A DNA stretch of 64,000 nucleotides, from assembly GCF_002234675.1 (NCBI RefSeq), contig NC_019880.2, forward strand, positions 14,931,756 to 14,995,755, given 5' to 3'. The notes beneath the pieces are model-generated. The model searched no databases, had not been told where the DNA came from, and was given only the letters and a program-made list of their open reading frames with translations. Source of the DNA: Oryzias latipes (Eukaryota; Chordata; Actinopteri; Beloniformes; Adrianichthyidae). Shown here one piece after another: positions 38,301-52,690 of this stretch; positions within the stretch are counted from its first letter, which is position 1, and every line of letters begins with the position of its first letter. The translations under genes were made by a program, and so were the position numbers.

Positions 38301-41300
38301 TTCTTCTGCTAAAAACTAAGGTGTCCCTGAAGTGCAGATCACACCAACAAATTCCTCCACGCAAAAAAATTTAAACACAAAGAGGAGAGAGAAAAAAGGA
38401 AAACAAAACATTTACAGAAGTCAAAACCAAATTCCAGAATCCAAAACACGATTTCAAAAAATGAAAAGAAAGAAAAACGTTTTGGAAAACAAAAGTAATT
38501 TCCAGGATTCAAAATGAAATGTTAAGAAAAGGTGTGCGCTATAGGACATCGCTGATTGGATGATGACGTTTGTCCATCATTTCAACCCACTGGATATGCT
38601 CCGTACTAATCATCACATTGAAGACGCAATTGAAAAAAACTCAAACGTCCTCTGACTGATTTGTTGGTGTAATTTCCATTTTAGGATCATCCATAAAAAA
38701 AAACCTTATTTTGGTCTGTGTGATCCTTATTAACATCCTAGCTCACTCTAAGAAGCATTTTCCATGCTATTAAAAATCTCCTTTGTTGATCTTTAGGCAT
38801 GTTTGAGACCACACTGCTCAACAGTCCAGGAGTTTCCTTTCCACCTGAACAGGGTAGTTCAGCAGCCACCAAGCCTTCAGCACCGATCTTCAGCAGTCAC
38901 ATCGACAGCATGGGCAGCTCGCGTCCTGACGAGGCTAAAGTTAGTCGCACTGCATCGTCTTCTGTCACCTTAAGAGAAAACTCTTGGGTATTTTAGTCTC
39001 ACTTGCTGTGTGTGTTTTTTTACTTGTGAAGGAAAAGGTGAAAAGCATGAGACTGGGGCGACATAAAACAAAGTTGCAGCGTTTGGATCAGCTGGAGGTT
39101 CAGTTGACTCAAGGGGACCAAAACAGAGAAATAATCCGCCACCGCGTCAGACAGATGCTGTCAGACTCACCCACAAACGAGAGTAAAGCGTTAATCATCA
39201 AAGGCATGACGCATTTCTGTTGGTTTTAATGTTATTTGAACTTTATTGAATCATCCACACAGATGGTGTTTTACAGCAGGGCTTTTCATTTGATCATGTG
39301 TGTTAAAGGCCTTCACCTGAATGACAGCACTCTGACACCCACTAAAGCAGAGTCTCACTCCGATGACTCGACCATAAGTCCCTCCAGCCCCCCAGGACCC
39401 CAAAGTCCGGCGAAGTGCTTAACTCCACCCCACCAGCCAAGCCCCCCGGCAGAGCCGCCAAACCCAAAAAATGGGTCTCGTCTAAGAAGGGTCTCCAGTC
39501 TCAACAGAACCCGGCTCTCCCAGTCTCACAGTTCAGGTCAGTGATTGCAGGAAGCCTCATCAATGAGTAGTCTGGCAACATCCGTGCACATTAGGAATAC
39601 ATGAGGCAGTACAGGAACAGAAAATGTTGCAATTTTAATTAGCATGCCAGGATCACTGGAGCGTGGGGGAGGAAGATGTTTGTTTCCGTGCCACAACGCT
39701 TTGCTTTGAAAACCTCGTGTTAATGCACCGCTGCGCTCACTCTCTGGCAGAGACAGAGATGTAACATGACGCTAAATCTCTGTGTGCTTTTTGTCGGCAT
39801 GTTTAGATGAGCTGACCCATACCACGCATCACAAGAAAAACCCCTCAGAACCTGCAAATATGGGGCCATTCTCAAAGCCAGAGCTGGTTCTGACACAGAG
39901 TTTCAACCTGCTGAGTTCTGAAGACTGGTGGGCAACGCACAGTTCCAATATGCAGTCATACTAAGAACGCTCTTTCTTTAAGGCATGAATTCAGTTTTTG
40001 TATGCTTTTGTTCTCCAGGGATAAAAAGATTGAGGGTCTGATGCTTCTACGCTCTCTAGCCCTTTATCACCCTGACACACTACACAGCAATCTTCATGAA
40101 GTTTGTCTGTGTGTCATCCAGGAGGTAACTTTTTCTACAGCACTTTCCCAGAGTCACCAAGAACTAACGCCAACCCACCCTGAAAAATCAAACCCTTTAA
40201 TCAAACCCTGCAGAATTTTTTAAGGTAACATTTTGTGCAGGTCTTAAAAATATCACACTACTGTCAAAGTGTAACTGTACACCAAACTTTTAAATGACTT
40301 GAGGCACACTGCCAAAACTTGATCTTAAGAAAGTAAAAAGGCTCTTGTTTTAAGAAAAAAAAATGTCTTATTTCCTGTCTTGCAAGAAAATAATGTTATA
40401 AAGAAAGTTTTTCGACAGCGAAATATTCGTATTTTGGAAAAACATTTCTCACTGACTAGAATTTTTAAAAAAGGATTCTTGCAAGACCACTTATCTTACC
40501 GTATTGACAGATTTATTTATTTTTTTGCTTATTTAACAAAAATCTGCCAACGGAGTAAGAATTTGGACTCATTTTCTAAGGAACTTGTTTCTGCTTTAAA
40601 CTGTAATTAAACTGTACATCTTTATGCTTGACTGTGTTCTTTGGGGGGATCTCTGTCATTCAGGTAAAAAACCTGCGATCAGGTGTGTCCAGGGTGGCTT
40701 TGTGTACTCTGGGAGAGCTGTTCACGCACCTGCAGAGGACAATGGACCTGGAGCTGGAGGGCACAGTCAAAGCTTTACTGCAGAAGGCGGGTGAGAGCAA
40801 CGCCTTCATAAGGCAAGACGTGGACGCAGCACTGGACTGCATGGTGCAGCACTGCACCCCGACTCGAAGCATCAGCGCGTTACTCTCTGGAGGTCTCAGG
40901 TGGAAAAGAAATCACAAAAAAAAAAAAAAAAAAGTGGTTTGCTTAGACCCAAAACTGGTTATTGTTCGTTCACTGAATGGACTTCTCCTCCTCTCACAGT
41001 CACCTCAGCCCAGTCGTGAGGAAATGCGCCGCGCAACACCTGGCGAATCTGGTGAAGAAGGTTGGTGCGGCGCGCCTTCTGTCTGGAGGAAAAAATCTGA
41101 CTGAGAGAATTTTACCGGCTGTCACCAAACTGGCACAAGATTCTTCCCAGGATGCAAGGTTTGCTTAAACAACATGAGACGCTTACACTTCTTATATGTA
41201 CACACCATTTCAGATGAACAGTAGCAATACTTTAACATTTGCAGTTAAAAATATTTAAAGAGAAATATGAAAGGTTTTTTGTTGCATTGGTACTTAAAAC

Positions 41301-43340
41301 CCACATTCAAGTATAAATCATAAGGTTCTTAAAGACCCACTCGATGACAATTGTGTTTTTGTGGGATATTTCTGATGATAGGGGACATAAATTAAGAAAA
41401 TGAAGCTAAAATGAGCATTTCAGAGTATTTCTTTATTCAAATCGCTGCGAATCAGGAGCAGATGAAAAAATGCTGTTTGATAAAAGAGCTTATCTGTGAC
41501 TTGGATGATACGCTGAGGGGGGTACAAGTTCCCCAAATGGCTCAAACCTGTACGGCTGGATAGCTCCAGTATTGCTCGCCGTTGTAAAATTTTGTAAACA
41601 GAGGGGAGTTTGCCGCGCGCCTACAGTCCCCCCCACAAATCAGAGGTGAATTTCTAAAGAACTACCACAAATGGCCACCGGGAAAGCTATTTAGATAGCT
41701 TAAAAGATGATCGGGGTGGGTCTTTGGAAAACGATAAAGATGAATTGTTTAAATTCTCATCATGCTGCTCGCCTTAACAGGTACTACGGTCGTCAAATCC
41801 TCCTATTTCTGTCTTCCCACCCTGACTTTGACACGCTCCTGGAGAAATATATCCCCAGCAAGGACCTGCAGACTGTCAGAGACTCTGTCTTCGCTCTCAA
41901 GACAAGGGTAGGTGGTTGTTTTTCAGAGCACACACCTTTTCTGCTGTATCTAACCTGGCTTCCTGGGGTTTCAGGGTCTTGGCGAGACGCCCCAAGACAC
42001 TCAGTCAGCGAGAGGGAGGCGCTCCCTCCCTGGCAGCGGCACAGCCCGGGCCTCCTCTCTCAACAGAGAGCCGCTCCACCAAAGCAACAGGTGGGTGTCA
42101 CCATCAAAGACTGTACAAATGTTAAACTTGTACCTGAATATTGAATTGGTACATTTCAAACCTCTTCCAGAGAATCTCGTAGCCATCCCAGCTGCAGAAC
42201 TCAGGCAAAAAGTATTGCAGACAAAACTGAATACATCCAACAGATCTCAGGTCTGCTGGCATCAAAGGACTTCAAAGACAGGATTAAGGGCATTGACCAG
42301 CTAGTGGCTGACTGTCAGGACAACCCCAACATGGTCATCAACAGCATGTTCCCGGTTAGTAGAGACATTTTTTGTTCTCATCTGTCTCACAATTCAGATG
42401 AGTTTCCCCACTGAGGTTTTCACTCCTCTTCCTGTTATTTCCTACTGTAGGTGTTTGATGCCTTAAAAGCCAGACTGCAGGAATCCAACAGCAAGGTCAA
42501 CCTTTACGCCTTGGAGTCTTTGCAGAAAATAATCCACTTACTGAAGGACAACTTGTCTCAAGTGGTCAACATCCTGGTCCCAGCAATAGTGGACAATCAT
42601 CTCAATTCTAAAAACAACGCCATCTATTCGGCTGCTGTCGGAGCAATTAACGCGCTCATCTCCAATCTGGGTGCTCGTCTAGAATGATTGAAAATTTGGA
42701 GATCCGTGTGTTGCAGAGTAGGGCTTTGCTTTGACTGTCATTTGTTGATCTTCACAGACAACATGCTCCTCCTCCAGCCTTTCTGCACCAAGGCTCAGTT
42801 TTTAAGCGGTAAGGCAAAGGTGGACCTCATTGAAAAGGTTGCAGGTACGTTCAACAGAGCAGCTGCGAACATCAGCAGCTCCCACTTCTTCATCTGTTCA
42901 TGTTTTTAAAGGAAGACTCAATACCTACCTTTTTAATCTGGCTTTTTTATTTTTTTTGTCTTGCTTTTGGTTTTTAAAATTGGAAAACGTTTTATCGTGA
43001 AGCACTTTGAAGCTACTTGAGTCAGAAAAGTTTGGACAAATAAAGTTTGATCTGATTCTAGCTTCTGTAATATTTTTTCCTTTCAGATCTTGTGACGGAG
43101 CTCTACCCCCGAAAGCCTCAGACGGTGGAGCAGAAAGTCTTACCTCTACTGTGGCACCTCTTGGGCACCTCCACCCACAGCGGCACCACCAACAGCAGGG
43201 GAAGCAATTTAAGGGGTGCCACTGTCGGCCTGTGCCAAGCCATGTATGCGCAGATGGGACCAAGCCTGAGCGAATGTGCCGCCTCTCAGCCCGCTAGTGT
43301 CCACAAAGATCTAAACGAGATCCTGAGAGCATTACCTTAA
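32314..43340 (+). CDS. togaram1: TOGARAM1 (FAM179B/Crescerin-1), TOG2-TOG3-TOG4 form, 22 coding exons
   Basis: TOG-array protein that binds tubulin and is needed for cilia. Coding exons: 32314-33333, 34938-34998, 36239-36367, 36558-36821, 36918-37186, 37277-37500, 37639-37727, 37808-37900, 38007-38075, 38797-38939, 39032-39203, 39309-39536, 39807-39927, 40019-40124, 40664-40899, 41000-41158, 41781-41907, 41975-42090, 42171-42354, 42451-42670, 42758-42844, 43087-43340. All phases close; 4371 nt, 1456 aa. Residues 1-235 (SQELHEQLLDLKSY, SRVREDVLNI, ADSKRRVRLAALELFAVF) match human TOG2, not TOG1. A disordered Ser/Pro-rich middle keeps short blocks (SLRSLRNSTAKRR). TOG3 is about 940-1165 (VKNLRSGVSRVAL, DSSQDARYYGRQ) and TOG4 about 1215-1456 (ARLQESNSKVNLYALESL, LLLQPFCTKAQFLSGKAK). 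A TGA stands in frame shortly before the ATG. The intron after 39203 needs a GC donor; the end of exon 38797-38939 is less certain. Confidence 0.9.
35641..35972. repeat. Dispersed GACCCACTC-family repeat, copy D
   Basis: Begins tctgatgaaaattatg, ends gtctaagtgagtcttta. Contains gaccactgggaacgccttt, the reverse of text in copy C, and ggggttgctccgcgcc, the reverse-orientation form of the shared gagcaacccc block. In TOGARAM1 intron 3 counted from the coding start. Confidence 0.5.
41331..41725. repeat. Dispersed GACCCACTC-family repeat, copy E
   Basis: Clean inverted ends AAAGACCCACTCGATGACAA and GATCGGGGTGGGTCTTTGG. Internal text gagcatttcagagtatttct and gaatcaggagcagatgaaaa recurs in copies F and G. 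In a TOGARAM1 intron. Confidence 0.6.
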
Positions 43341-44011
43341 GCGGGAATCTGAACACAAGCAACGGTTCATCTACAATGACCTCACCTTAAGACAAGAGAT
43401 GCTGGACACTTCCTATAATGCCTGCTCCTTTTCCAGTTAAACTCAGCTTGAGTTATGTTAGAGATTCAGCAGAATTGCAGAGGCATTGTAAAATATCAGG
43501 TCTTACGCATACTCAACCTGCTCTTTTTGCACTTTGTAGGTCTTTGTCATAGCTTTTTCATCCATATGTACTGTTAACAAATCAGAGTAATTGCAGAATG
43601 TACAAGTAAATGCACAAGGTGGGGAAAAAAAGATGTATATTTTGTCGTTTCTCTAAATTAGCTGTCATATTTTTGGAATGTGTCGTGAAGTTTTTGCATC
43701 CGTGAAATGAGATAAACACGAACAAAACTTTGTACGTCCTGAACGTGGATTTGCACAGTATTGGTTTGGTCTATATATGCTGTACGATGGTACTGTTCTA
43801 GTTTACCTATAGTGTGTCGTTAAAGATGTGCTGAGATGGTACCATCTGTTATTTTGGACGATCTAATTATCGTGCAGATTTTAAATAAAAAAAAACAGCA
43901 ACAACGGTTTGTATTTTTGTAACGTGTTTGTACACAGATGCTTCGATCAAGGTCGCTTTGTGAAGTGCTATCCCTGGATCAGGGGTACCGGAACAGATAA
44001 GGTTTTTTGCC

Positions 44012-44044
<33 letters not shown>
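44012..44044. repeat. Poly(C) run of 33
   Basis: Thirty-three uninterrupted C residues in the putative TOGARAM1 3' UTR, between two candidate poly(A) signals. Likely i-motif/G-quadruplex former and assembly-sensitive. Confidence 0.9.
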
Positions 44045-44046
<2 letters not shown>

Positions 44047-44186
44047 TGAGGTTGCCTGAGAAACGGAGAAGGATCCGGTCGGTTTCTGTCTCAAAATAGT
44101 GCCAGTCTTCAAGTAGCCTTGTAACAAAATCTGTTAAATTATTTTTGAGCTTGTGTGTGAACAAGATGAATATATATGTATGTGTG

Positions 44187-44192
44187 AATAAA
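44187..44192 (+). terminator. Poly(A) signal of TOGARAM1
   Basis: AATAAA about 850 bases past the stop; an earlier candidate is at 43884-43889, before the poly(C) run. Either would be compatible. Confidence 0.5.
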
Positions 44193-44293
44193 TGGTTTTA
44201 TTTCTCTAAATCGACCTTGTGTGCTTTTTTTTTCAAAATTAACAAAATAATTTTGAAAAAGTAATCAATCAATAGCTCACACTTTCCTAGAAA

Positions 44294-44307
44294 TTTATTT
44301 ATTTATT
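44294..44307 (-). terminator. Overlapping poly(A) signals of CCDC28B
   Basis: Three overlapping AATAAA hexamers on the minus strand, about 1.15 kb past the CCDC28B stop and about 100 bp from the TOGARAM1 signal, so the pair is convergent with almost no spacer. Confidence 0.5.
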
Positions 44308-45449
44308 GGCAGAGGCTTTTTCTCAAACCACCGAAAAAGATGTTAATAACTTTCAGCAAGCTAGAATATTTTTCTATATTTTATTAAACCAGAAAGCAGT
44401 TTGTGTTTCTACCAATTAAAATTTTAAATAAAGTTTTAGTGCATTAGCTCTTCATTTAAAAAGTGCTAAATAAAGAGGGAAGCGGTTTCCTTGAATAACA
44501 TCTTTCCAACACAAATGGCACCTTTCTAAATTTGTTTCTCCTTGTGCTTAAACACTAATCAATACACAACCAACCAATATCCATGTTCTAAAGCAATATG
44601 TTCCACTAAAAATATGAAATCTCACAATAAAACAGAAAAAGACAAACATAAAAATGGCAAATTCTGAAAGCATTTTTTCCACAATCACTATCACAAACTA
44701 ATAGTGTAATAGGCCGTGTATGTATAAAACAATCTTCATCTATAATAATCTATAGAAGCAGCTGCCATTCTTTTTGTAAATCGCACAAATAGTTATGCCT
44801 AGCTGCAGAGCTGCTTGTGTTCTTCCAATACAAAAAAAAAAAACACACACATATACTATAAATAACAGAACAGATTAGCTGAGAGTTTGTGGTTTTAAAG
44901 CATTTCATTTGCACTGGGCCTCATTCCAGAGAGTAAATGCTTAACATGGAAACAACAATAATCGTTACCCCTGCTTAATATTGTCTTATAGCAAATGTAG
45001 AAAAATGAGAAATAGATTTTAGAGTTAGAAATCTCTTAAAAACACAGTGGTTTTGTCTTATTGGGGAGAAAACTTAATTATAGAAGCACTTTTAAACTTT
45101 TTGACAAAGATCTATCTATAAGAAAACACGGAATATTCATAGCACATGAATATTATGAAGTGGGCTTTTCTTTTTTCTTTTAGGGGCAGGGGTATTCTGA
45201 GAGCTAAAGCTGCTTGTTGATGGTTTTTGATGCACAGAAACTGCTTGGAAATCTAGTTTTATCTCAGTCCAAAACTAACAATCGGGTCACTTTTGTGCTG
45301 TTGATGAAATGGTTTTATCATTTGGGTTAAGGGTGGATTTAAGGTCGTATGGCTTTTAGTCACTGCAGTGCTCTGAAAGAGAAGAAATAGATCTTTTCCA
45401 CCCCTCTGCTTTATCAATGCCACACTAAGCTGGTTTAAAGTTGGACATG

Positions 45450-47546
<2,097 letters not shown>

Positions 47547-48659
47547 TGATTGCTTGTTTTTTCTTTTAAACTGAAGCTCTCTTCTACTAAAAAAAAAGGA
47601 AAAGAAAGAATAGATGCGGACGCTGCACAGGACATCCTGAAGAAAGGAGTGCGGGAAAATGTCAAAGCAGTAGCCTGACCAGGGCAGTCAGTGTGCCAAA
47701 ATTAGTGGTGCAGCAGCCCTGGATTCAGCTTTATGCACATTTTGGGATGCTCTCAGCAAGTTCAATTCTCATTACCCTAAATGGGTTTGCATTCCTTTAG
47801 GAGAAAAGCTCTAATGGTAGCAACTTGTATTGATTCCTAAGTGCAACACATGTAACACAATACCTTTAAGACCAGTTTGTTTTGTTGTTAGACATTTGAG
47901 AAAACTACACAAGCTAAACTTTGGAGCATTTTACCAGCAGACTGCACCAATTAGTCTCCTCAAAAAGAGGTGTATACTTAAGGAGATGTATCAAACCAAT
48001 CATCATTATATTAAATGCATCCCTAAAACCTTTTATTTATCACAAATTTGCAAATTTAAGCTTGTTTTTAGTGGACCTTTTATTTATTCTAAATCTCTAA
48101 AGTTAGTTAGAACGTGAGTTATACCTTGTTATGGGGAAACTATAAAAACATTGCCAATTATAATTACTTGTTTAATATTATGCAGAACTTTATCATCTTA
48201 AAAATACATTCTTTTTAGATAAAACAGCACATTATTTTCTCATTAATGCTAATTTCAAGTTTCTACAGTTGAAGAGAAACCCTTTCAAAATAAAAATGAA
48301 TACATTTTATATACAAAAATGTATTTTTTAATTACTATTTTTGCTTTTTAAAAGTTTCTATATTTATTCCTTTTATGGTTTAAAATCTTTAGTCTCTCTG
48401 TTACACATTCAATTACATCTAGATCAAAAAGATCCTAAACAAATATTTTCACCAAAAAAATATTTACAACCCACATTATAACTAAGAAACATTTAAAACA
48501 CACATAAACAGGCTACAAAAAGCTCCCCAACAACTAAATCCTAAATCACTCCAATCAGAGGATACTTTTTTTTTTTTTTCGCACTGATCAGTTGTAGCTA
48601 TTGAATTTCCCCAACGTGGGATCAACAAAGAATATCTTATCTTATAAGAAGATATAAAT

Positions 48660-50242
48660 CAGGGGTGTCAAACATATGGCCCGCGGGCCGATTTCGGTCC
48701 GCCAGCAGGTGGTTCAATCCGGCCCAGTCATAAAGAGTAAAAATTATACGGATGTTTTTTATTTATTTTTTTGTTTTTTAAAGCATGTTTCTAGTCCATT
48801 CCTGTTGCGAATTATGATTTTTAAAGAAATAACCAAAATGTGCAATTCCTCCACTAGGGGGAGCAAAACAGGTGAAACAGCTTATCTCTGCATGTGCCAA
48901 AGGTGAAACCTAACAGCTCTGCATCTGGGTAATATGCAGTTTGGTTCCCCGCTAGCCTCGTCACTGTTACATTGCTATAAGAATAATCAGTAGTGACACC
49001 CTAATGACCAAAATGTTGTCAAAAAGAAAAAAATGTTGAGGTGAAGTGCTGAGCTTTCCAGGAAAAATGGACAGCTTTATTTATTCACTGAGCTGAATGC
49101 AAAACCTGCATGCTTGGTATGTCAACAGGTTGCAGTGTTCAAAGGATATAACATTCAGCACCACTATGAGACTCACCATAAAGAAAAGTTTCACCATTTG
49201 GAGATAAGAAAAGAGAAGATTTACCAACTATTAGCTGGAGTGAAGAACAACCGTCTGCATTTACTGCAGTCGTGACGTCAGTGATGGAGCAGTGACAGAC
49301 ACCTGATTACAAACTAGTTGGAGCAAACATCCAAACCATTTTTGGGTGGTGAACTTATTGAAAAATGCTGAAGGCTGCAGAAGTCTTGTTCCCCAAAAAG
49401 CAGCCGACCTTTGCCAACATAAGTCTGTCAAGGATTACGATTGCAGAAACATCTCTGAGAAGACTTAGGCGGCCAAATGAAGGAATCCAGTCATTTATTG
49501 TATTTTCAGTCACTATTGATGAAAGCCCCGACATCACAGATACATACAGCTGTGGATATTTATAACAGGTGTTAAAGAGACCGTCACAGCTGAGTTTCTG
49601 GAGTTGATGGACACAGCAATAGCTGATGACATCTTTAGTTACTGCACCAGACGATGTTGGAGTGAACTGGTCACATGATGTCAGTCTGGTCACTGATGGC
49701 GCCCCATTAAAGGTCAGGAAGGACGGTGTTGCCACAAATTTCAGGCAGCCAAACAGGAAAAGAATCTTGGACATTTCATTGTGTTTTGTACACTTGAATG
49801 ACAGTAAATGTGTTCAGGATCTGAATCCTGATATTGACATGTCGGGTGAAGTTTCAGGAGAGAAAGGGAGGTTAACTCCAAATTCTTATGTTCACAAATG
49901 TTTGGAAGTTTAATTTAATTTAATTTTCACTGATTTGCACATTTACATTATGGGCAGGTGTTTCATTTTTCTCTGTAGCCCCTCTTGAGTTTAGTATTGG
50001 GATTGAATCAGTGTCAGATGTAAAATATTTAATCTGTATAAAATTGAATAAACCAATTTTTTTAAGTGAAATGCATTTTATTTGAGATCCATTGGCCTCT
50101 GTGAATGGATGTGTAATAATAACTGTTGGTTGAGGCATTTTTTCCAACGTTTCCAACTTTTGCTTTTAGGTTACTGGTCCGGCCCACTCGGGATCAGACG
50201 GGTTGAATGTGGCCCCGACCCAAACTGAGTTTGACACCCATG
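48660..50242 (+). mobile_element. hAT transposon remnant with GTF2IRD2/ZBED-like transposase pieces
   Basis: 1583 bp with inverted ends CAGGGGTGTCAAAC (left) and CATGGGTGTCAAAC (right, reverse strand). Near-perfect 8-bp duplications flank it: atataaat at 48652-48659 and ctataaat at 50243-50250. Inside, plus-strand pieces read as a BED-finger/hAT transposase: CLVCQQVAVFKGYNIQHHYE, LLAGVKNNR, KKQPTFANISLSRITIAETS, SFIVFSVTIDESPDITDT and SLVTDGAPLK. This resembles the transposase that gave rise to vertebrate GTF2IRD2 and ZBED-type genes. The frame has several stops and shifts, and the C-terminal dimerisation region is gone, so it is inactive and internally deleted. It lies in the 5' intron of CCDC28B. 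Confidence 0.8.
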
Positions 50243-50501
50243 CTATAAATGATTTAAATATACACATCAATAATGATCAAATCTCTTAGCTGCGCCTGCG
50301 TCTCTTCAAAATAAAATCCAAAGATGGCCACTTCAGTAATAACACACAAAGGGAACTTTGTCTGAACTCCTCCTCTCGTGGAAATGTCTTAGTCATGAGG
50401 GAAATAATGAATGAAGGATGTTGTTCGGGATCTGTTCAAATGAGGTGTGACAGAAGCCATGCAAACAGATTTAGTGGCTGGATGAGATAAATAGGACTTA
50501 C

Positions 50502-50570
50502 CGAATCAATTACGCTCCAGAGAGCCAGCCTGCAGAGCACGGCGCCACCTGTCTCCACCGCTATGTAAAA
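50502..50570 (-). other. ccdc28b: Putative CCDC28B 5' UTR exon 1
   Basis: A strong donor on the minus strand (GATTCG|GTAAGTCC) has its exon edge at 50502. The matching acceptor before the coding exon is TTTTTTTAG, near 47586-47594. The exon has no ATG that would extend the protein in frame. Its upstream limit is not defined, but it runs into one arm of the inverted repeat at 50572. Confidence 0.45.
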
Positions 50571-50571
50571 C

Positions 50572-50948
50572 CTTTAAGTACACAGGTGAACATGTGTAAA
50601 TCTCAGCAAAATTAAATAACCTTAGCAACAGCCGCTGCGTAAATTCGCGTTGAAATGTAACGCGCGGCATCGACGCGCTCGGCTGTTGTCTGTCTCTCTC
50701 TTAAAGGGCCAGTACACCCCAGGAGGACAGGAGGCTACAATGCCACCATCACACCACACGAGGGCACTGTTTCCTCCAGGCTTTTCATCTTTTAGAGCCA
50801 GTTTGGCAGATGTTCATAATCCAACCTTTTTAACGATTTACTCCCGTAGTCTACCAGGTACATCGTAATAAACGCGGACTAACCGTTGCTGTTGCTAAGG
50901 TTATTTAATTTTGCTGAGATTTACACATGCTCACCTGTGTACTTAAAG
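50572..50948. repeat. 61-bp inverted repeat around the CCDC28B promoter
   Basis: Arms at 50572-50632 and 50888-50948 are reverse complements over 61 bp with one mismatch; the left begins CTTTAAGTACACAGGTGAAC. The 255-bp spacer is CG-rich at its left side (cgcgttgaaatgtaacgcgc) and is the likely CCDC28B promoter. No target duplication or transposon-like end was seen. Confidence 0.8.
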
Positions 50949-51001
50949 CCGTTGAATGTTAAAATAGTGATCAAGAACCCACAAGCCTTCACGCCCTCAC
51001 A

Positions 51002-52310
51002 TCAAATCAAATTGAACTTTATTTGTAGAGTACTTTTCCTACTGTGCTATATATACTATATTACCAAAGGTATTTGCTGACCCATCCAAATGATCAGAAT
51101 CAGGAGTCCTAATCTGGTCACAGGTTTATAAAATCAAGCACACAGACAAGCAGACTGTTTTTACAAACATTTGTGAAAGAATGAGCTCAGTGAATTCCGG
51201 CGAGGAACTGTCATAGGATGCCACCTGCAACAAATCCAGTTTTGAAATTTCCTCGCACTTAAATATTCCACAATAAACTGTCAGCTCTATCATGACAAAA
51301 TGGAAGAGTTTGGGAACAACAGCACCACCAGGTGGTAGGTGTCAGTGGATACTTAAGCGCATAGTGCAAAGAGGTCACCGACTTTCTGCACAGTCAATTG
51401 CTACAGAGCTCCAAACGTCATGTGACCTTCAGATTAGCCCAAGTACAGAACGCAGAGAGCTTTGTGGAATGGGTTTCATGGTCGAGCAACTGCACCCACG
51501 CCACACATCACCAAGTGAAATGCAAAGCATCAGATGCAGTGGTGTAAAGCACAGTGCCACTGGACTCTAGAGCAGTGGAGACGCCTTATCTGGAGTGATG
51601 AATCATGCTTCTCCATCTGGCAATCTGATGAACGAGTCTGAGTTTGGAGGTTGCCAGGAGAACGGTACATTTGGGACTGCATTGTGCCGAATGTGACATT
51701 TGGTGGAGGAGGAATTATGGTGTGGGTTGTTTTTCAGGACTCGTGCTTGACCTCTTAGTTCCAGTGAAAGGAACTCTGAATCCTTCAGGATACCAAAACA
51801 TTTCGGACAATTCCATGCTCCCAACCCTGTGGGAACAGTTTGGAGAGGTCCCCTTCCTCTTCCAACATGACTGCACCAGAGCACAAAGCAAGGTCCATAA
51901 AGACATGGAGGACAGAGTCTGGTGTGGATGAACTTGACTGGCCTGCACAGAGTCCTGACCTGAACCAGGTAGAAAACCTTTGGGATGAATTAGAATGGAG
52001 ACTGAGAGCCAGGGCTTCTCCACCAACATCAGTGTTTGACCTCACCAATGTTCTTTTGGAAGAACGGTAAAAAATTCCTATAAACACACTCCTCAACCTT
52101 GTGGACAGCCTCCCCAGAAGAGCTGAAGCTGTAATCGCTGCAAAAGGTGGACTGACATCATATTGAACTCTATGGGTTGGGAATGGGTGGGTCTTTAGTT
52201 CATCTGTGAGTTAAGGCAGGCGATCCAGTACTTTTGGTGATACTGTATAGTGTCCTGGTATATATGTTAATAGAGATAACTCAAAGTGCTTTATATTAAA
52301 ACGTTAAGCA
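51002..52310 (-). mobile_element. LINE/SINE-tail remnant split by a Tc1-like element
   Basis: 51002-51053 reads like the reverse complement of a fish L2-type 3' tail (tcaaattgaactttatttgt), and 52253-52310 continues with tcaaagtgctttatatt, text typical of the same tail. Small and low-information; offered only as the likely host of the Tc1 insertion. Confidence 0.35.
51054..52252 (+). mobile_element. Tc1-like (IS630/Tc1/mariner) transposon, near full length, inactive
   Basis: About 1.2 kb with terminal ACTATATTACCAAAGGTATT and, on the reverse strand, CACTATACAGTATCACCAAA. The transposase can be followed in pieces: RGHRLSAQSIATELQ (helix-turn-helix region), RLIWSDESCFSIWQSD (first catalytic Asp), LFQHDCTRAQSKVHKDM (second Asp) and DWPAQSPDLNQVENLWDELE (third region, Glu). 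Stops and shifts interrupt the frame at several places, so it is dead. A clear TA is present only at the left side. The element at 9359-9847 is a deleted relative. Confidence 0.8.
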
Positions 52311-52463
52311 AGACAAATACCGTCAAACACACACAAAGAAATTACTTTAAAAACATTTGTATAAATACAAATATTTGTGTTTGGTTTGATAATGTTGTGT
52401 ATATAATTTTTCTGGGGTGGGACTAGAATTATCCAAATTTCTTGTAGATCTAAAATATTTATA

Positions 52464-52690
52464 GACTCAGTTTGATGAAAATTATGGTTTTAACATGTTC
52501 TTGTGGCATTTATCTGATGATGGATGCCATTTTTAATCAAAATTAAGCTCAAACTTGCATTTCTAAGGACTTTTTTTCTTCAGTTGTTGTGAATCAGGAG
52601 CAGATGAAAAAATGCAGTTGGTAAAAGAGCTCGTTTTTGACGTCGAGAATATGCTCCCTGCTCTTCTCCTTCCCATATGTGTACCAATTA
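52464..52690. repeat. Dispersed GACCCACTC-family repeat, copy F (partial)
   Basis: Starts agactcagtttgatgaaaatt and shares tgaatcaggagcagatgaaa with copy E. The right end is not recognisable. Confidence 0.45.
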
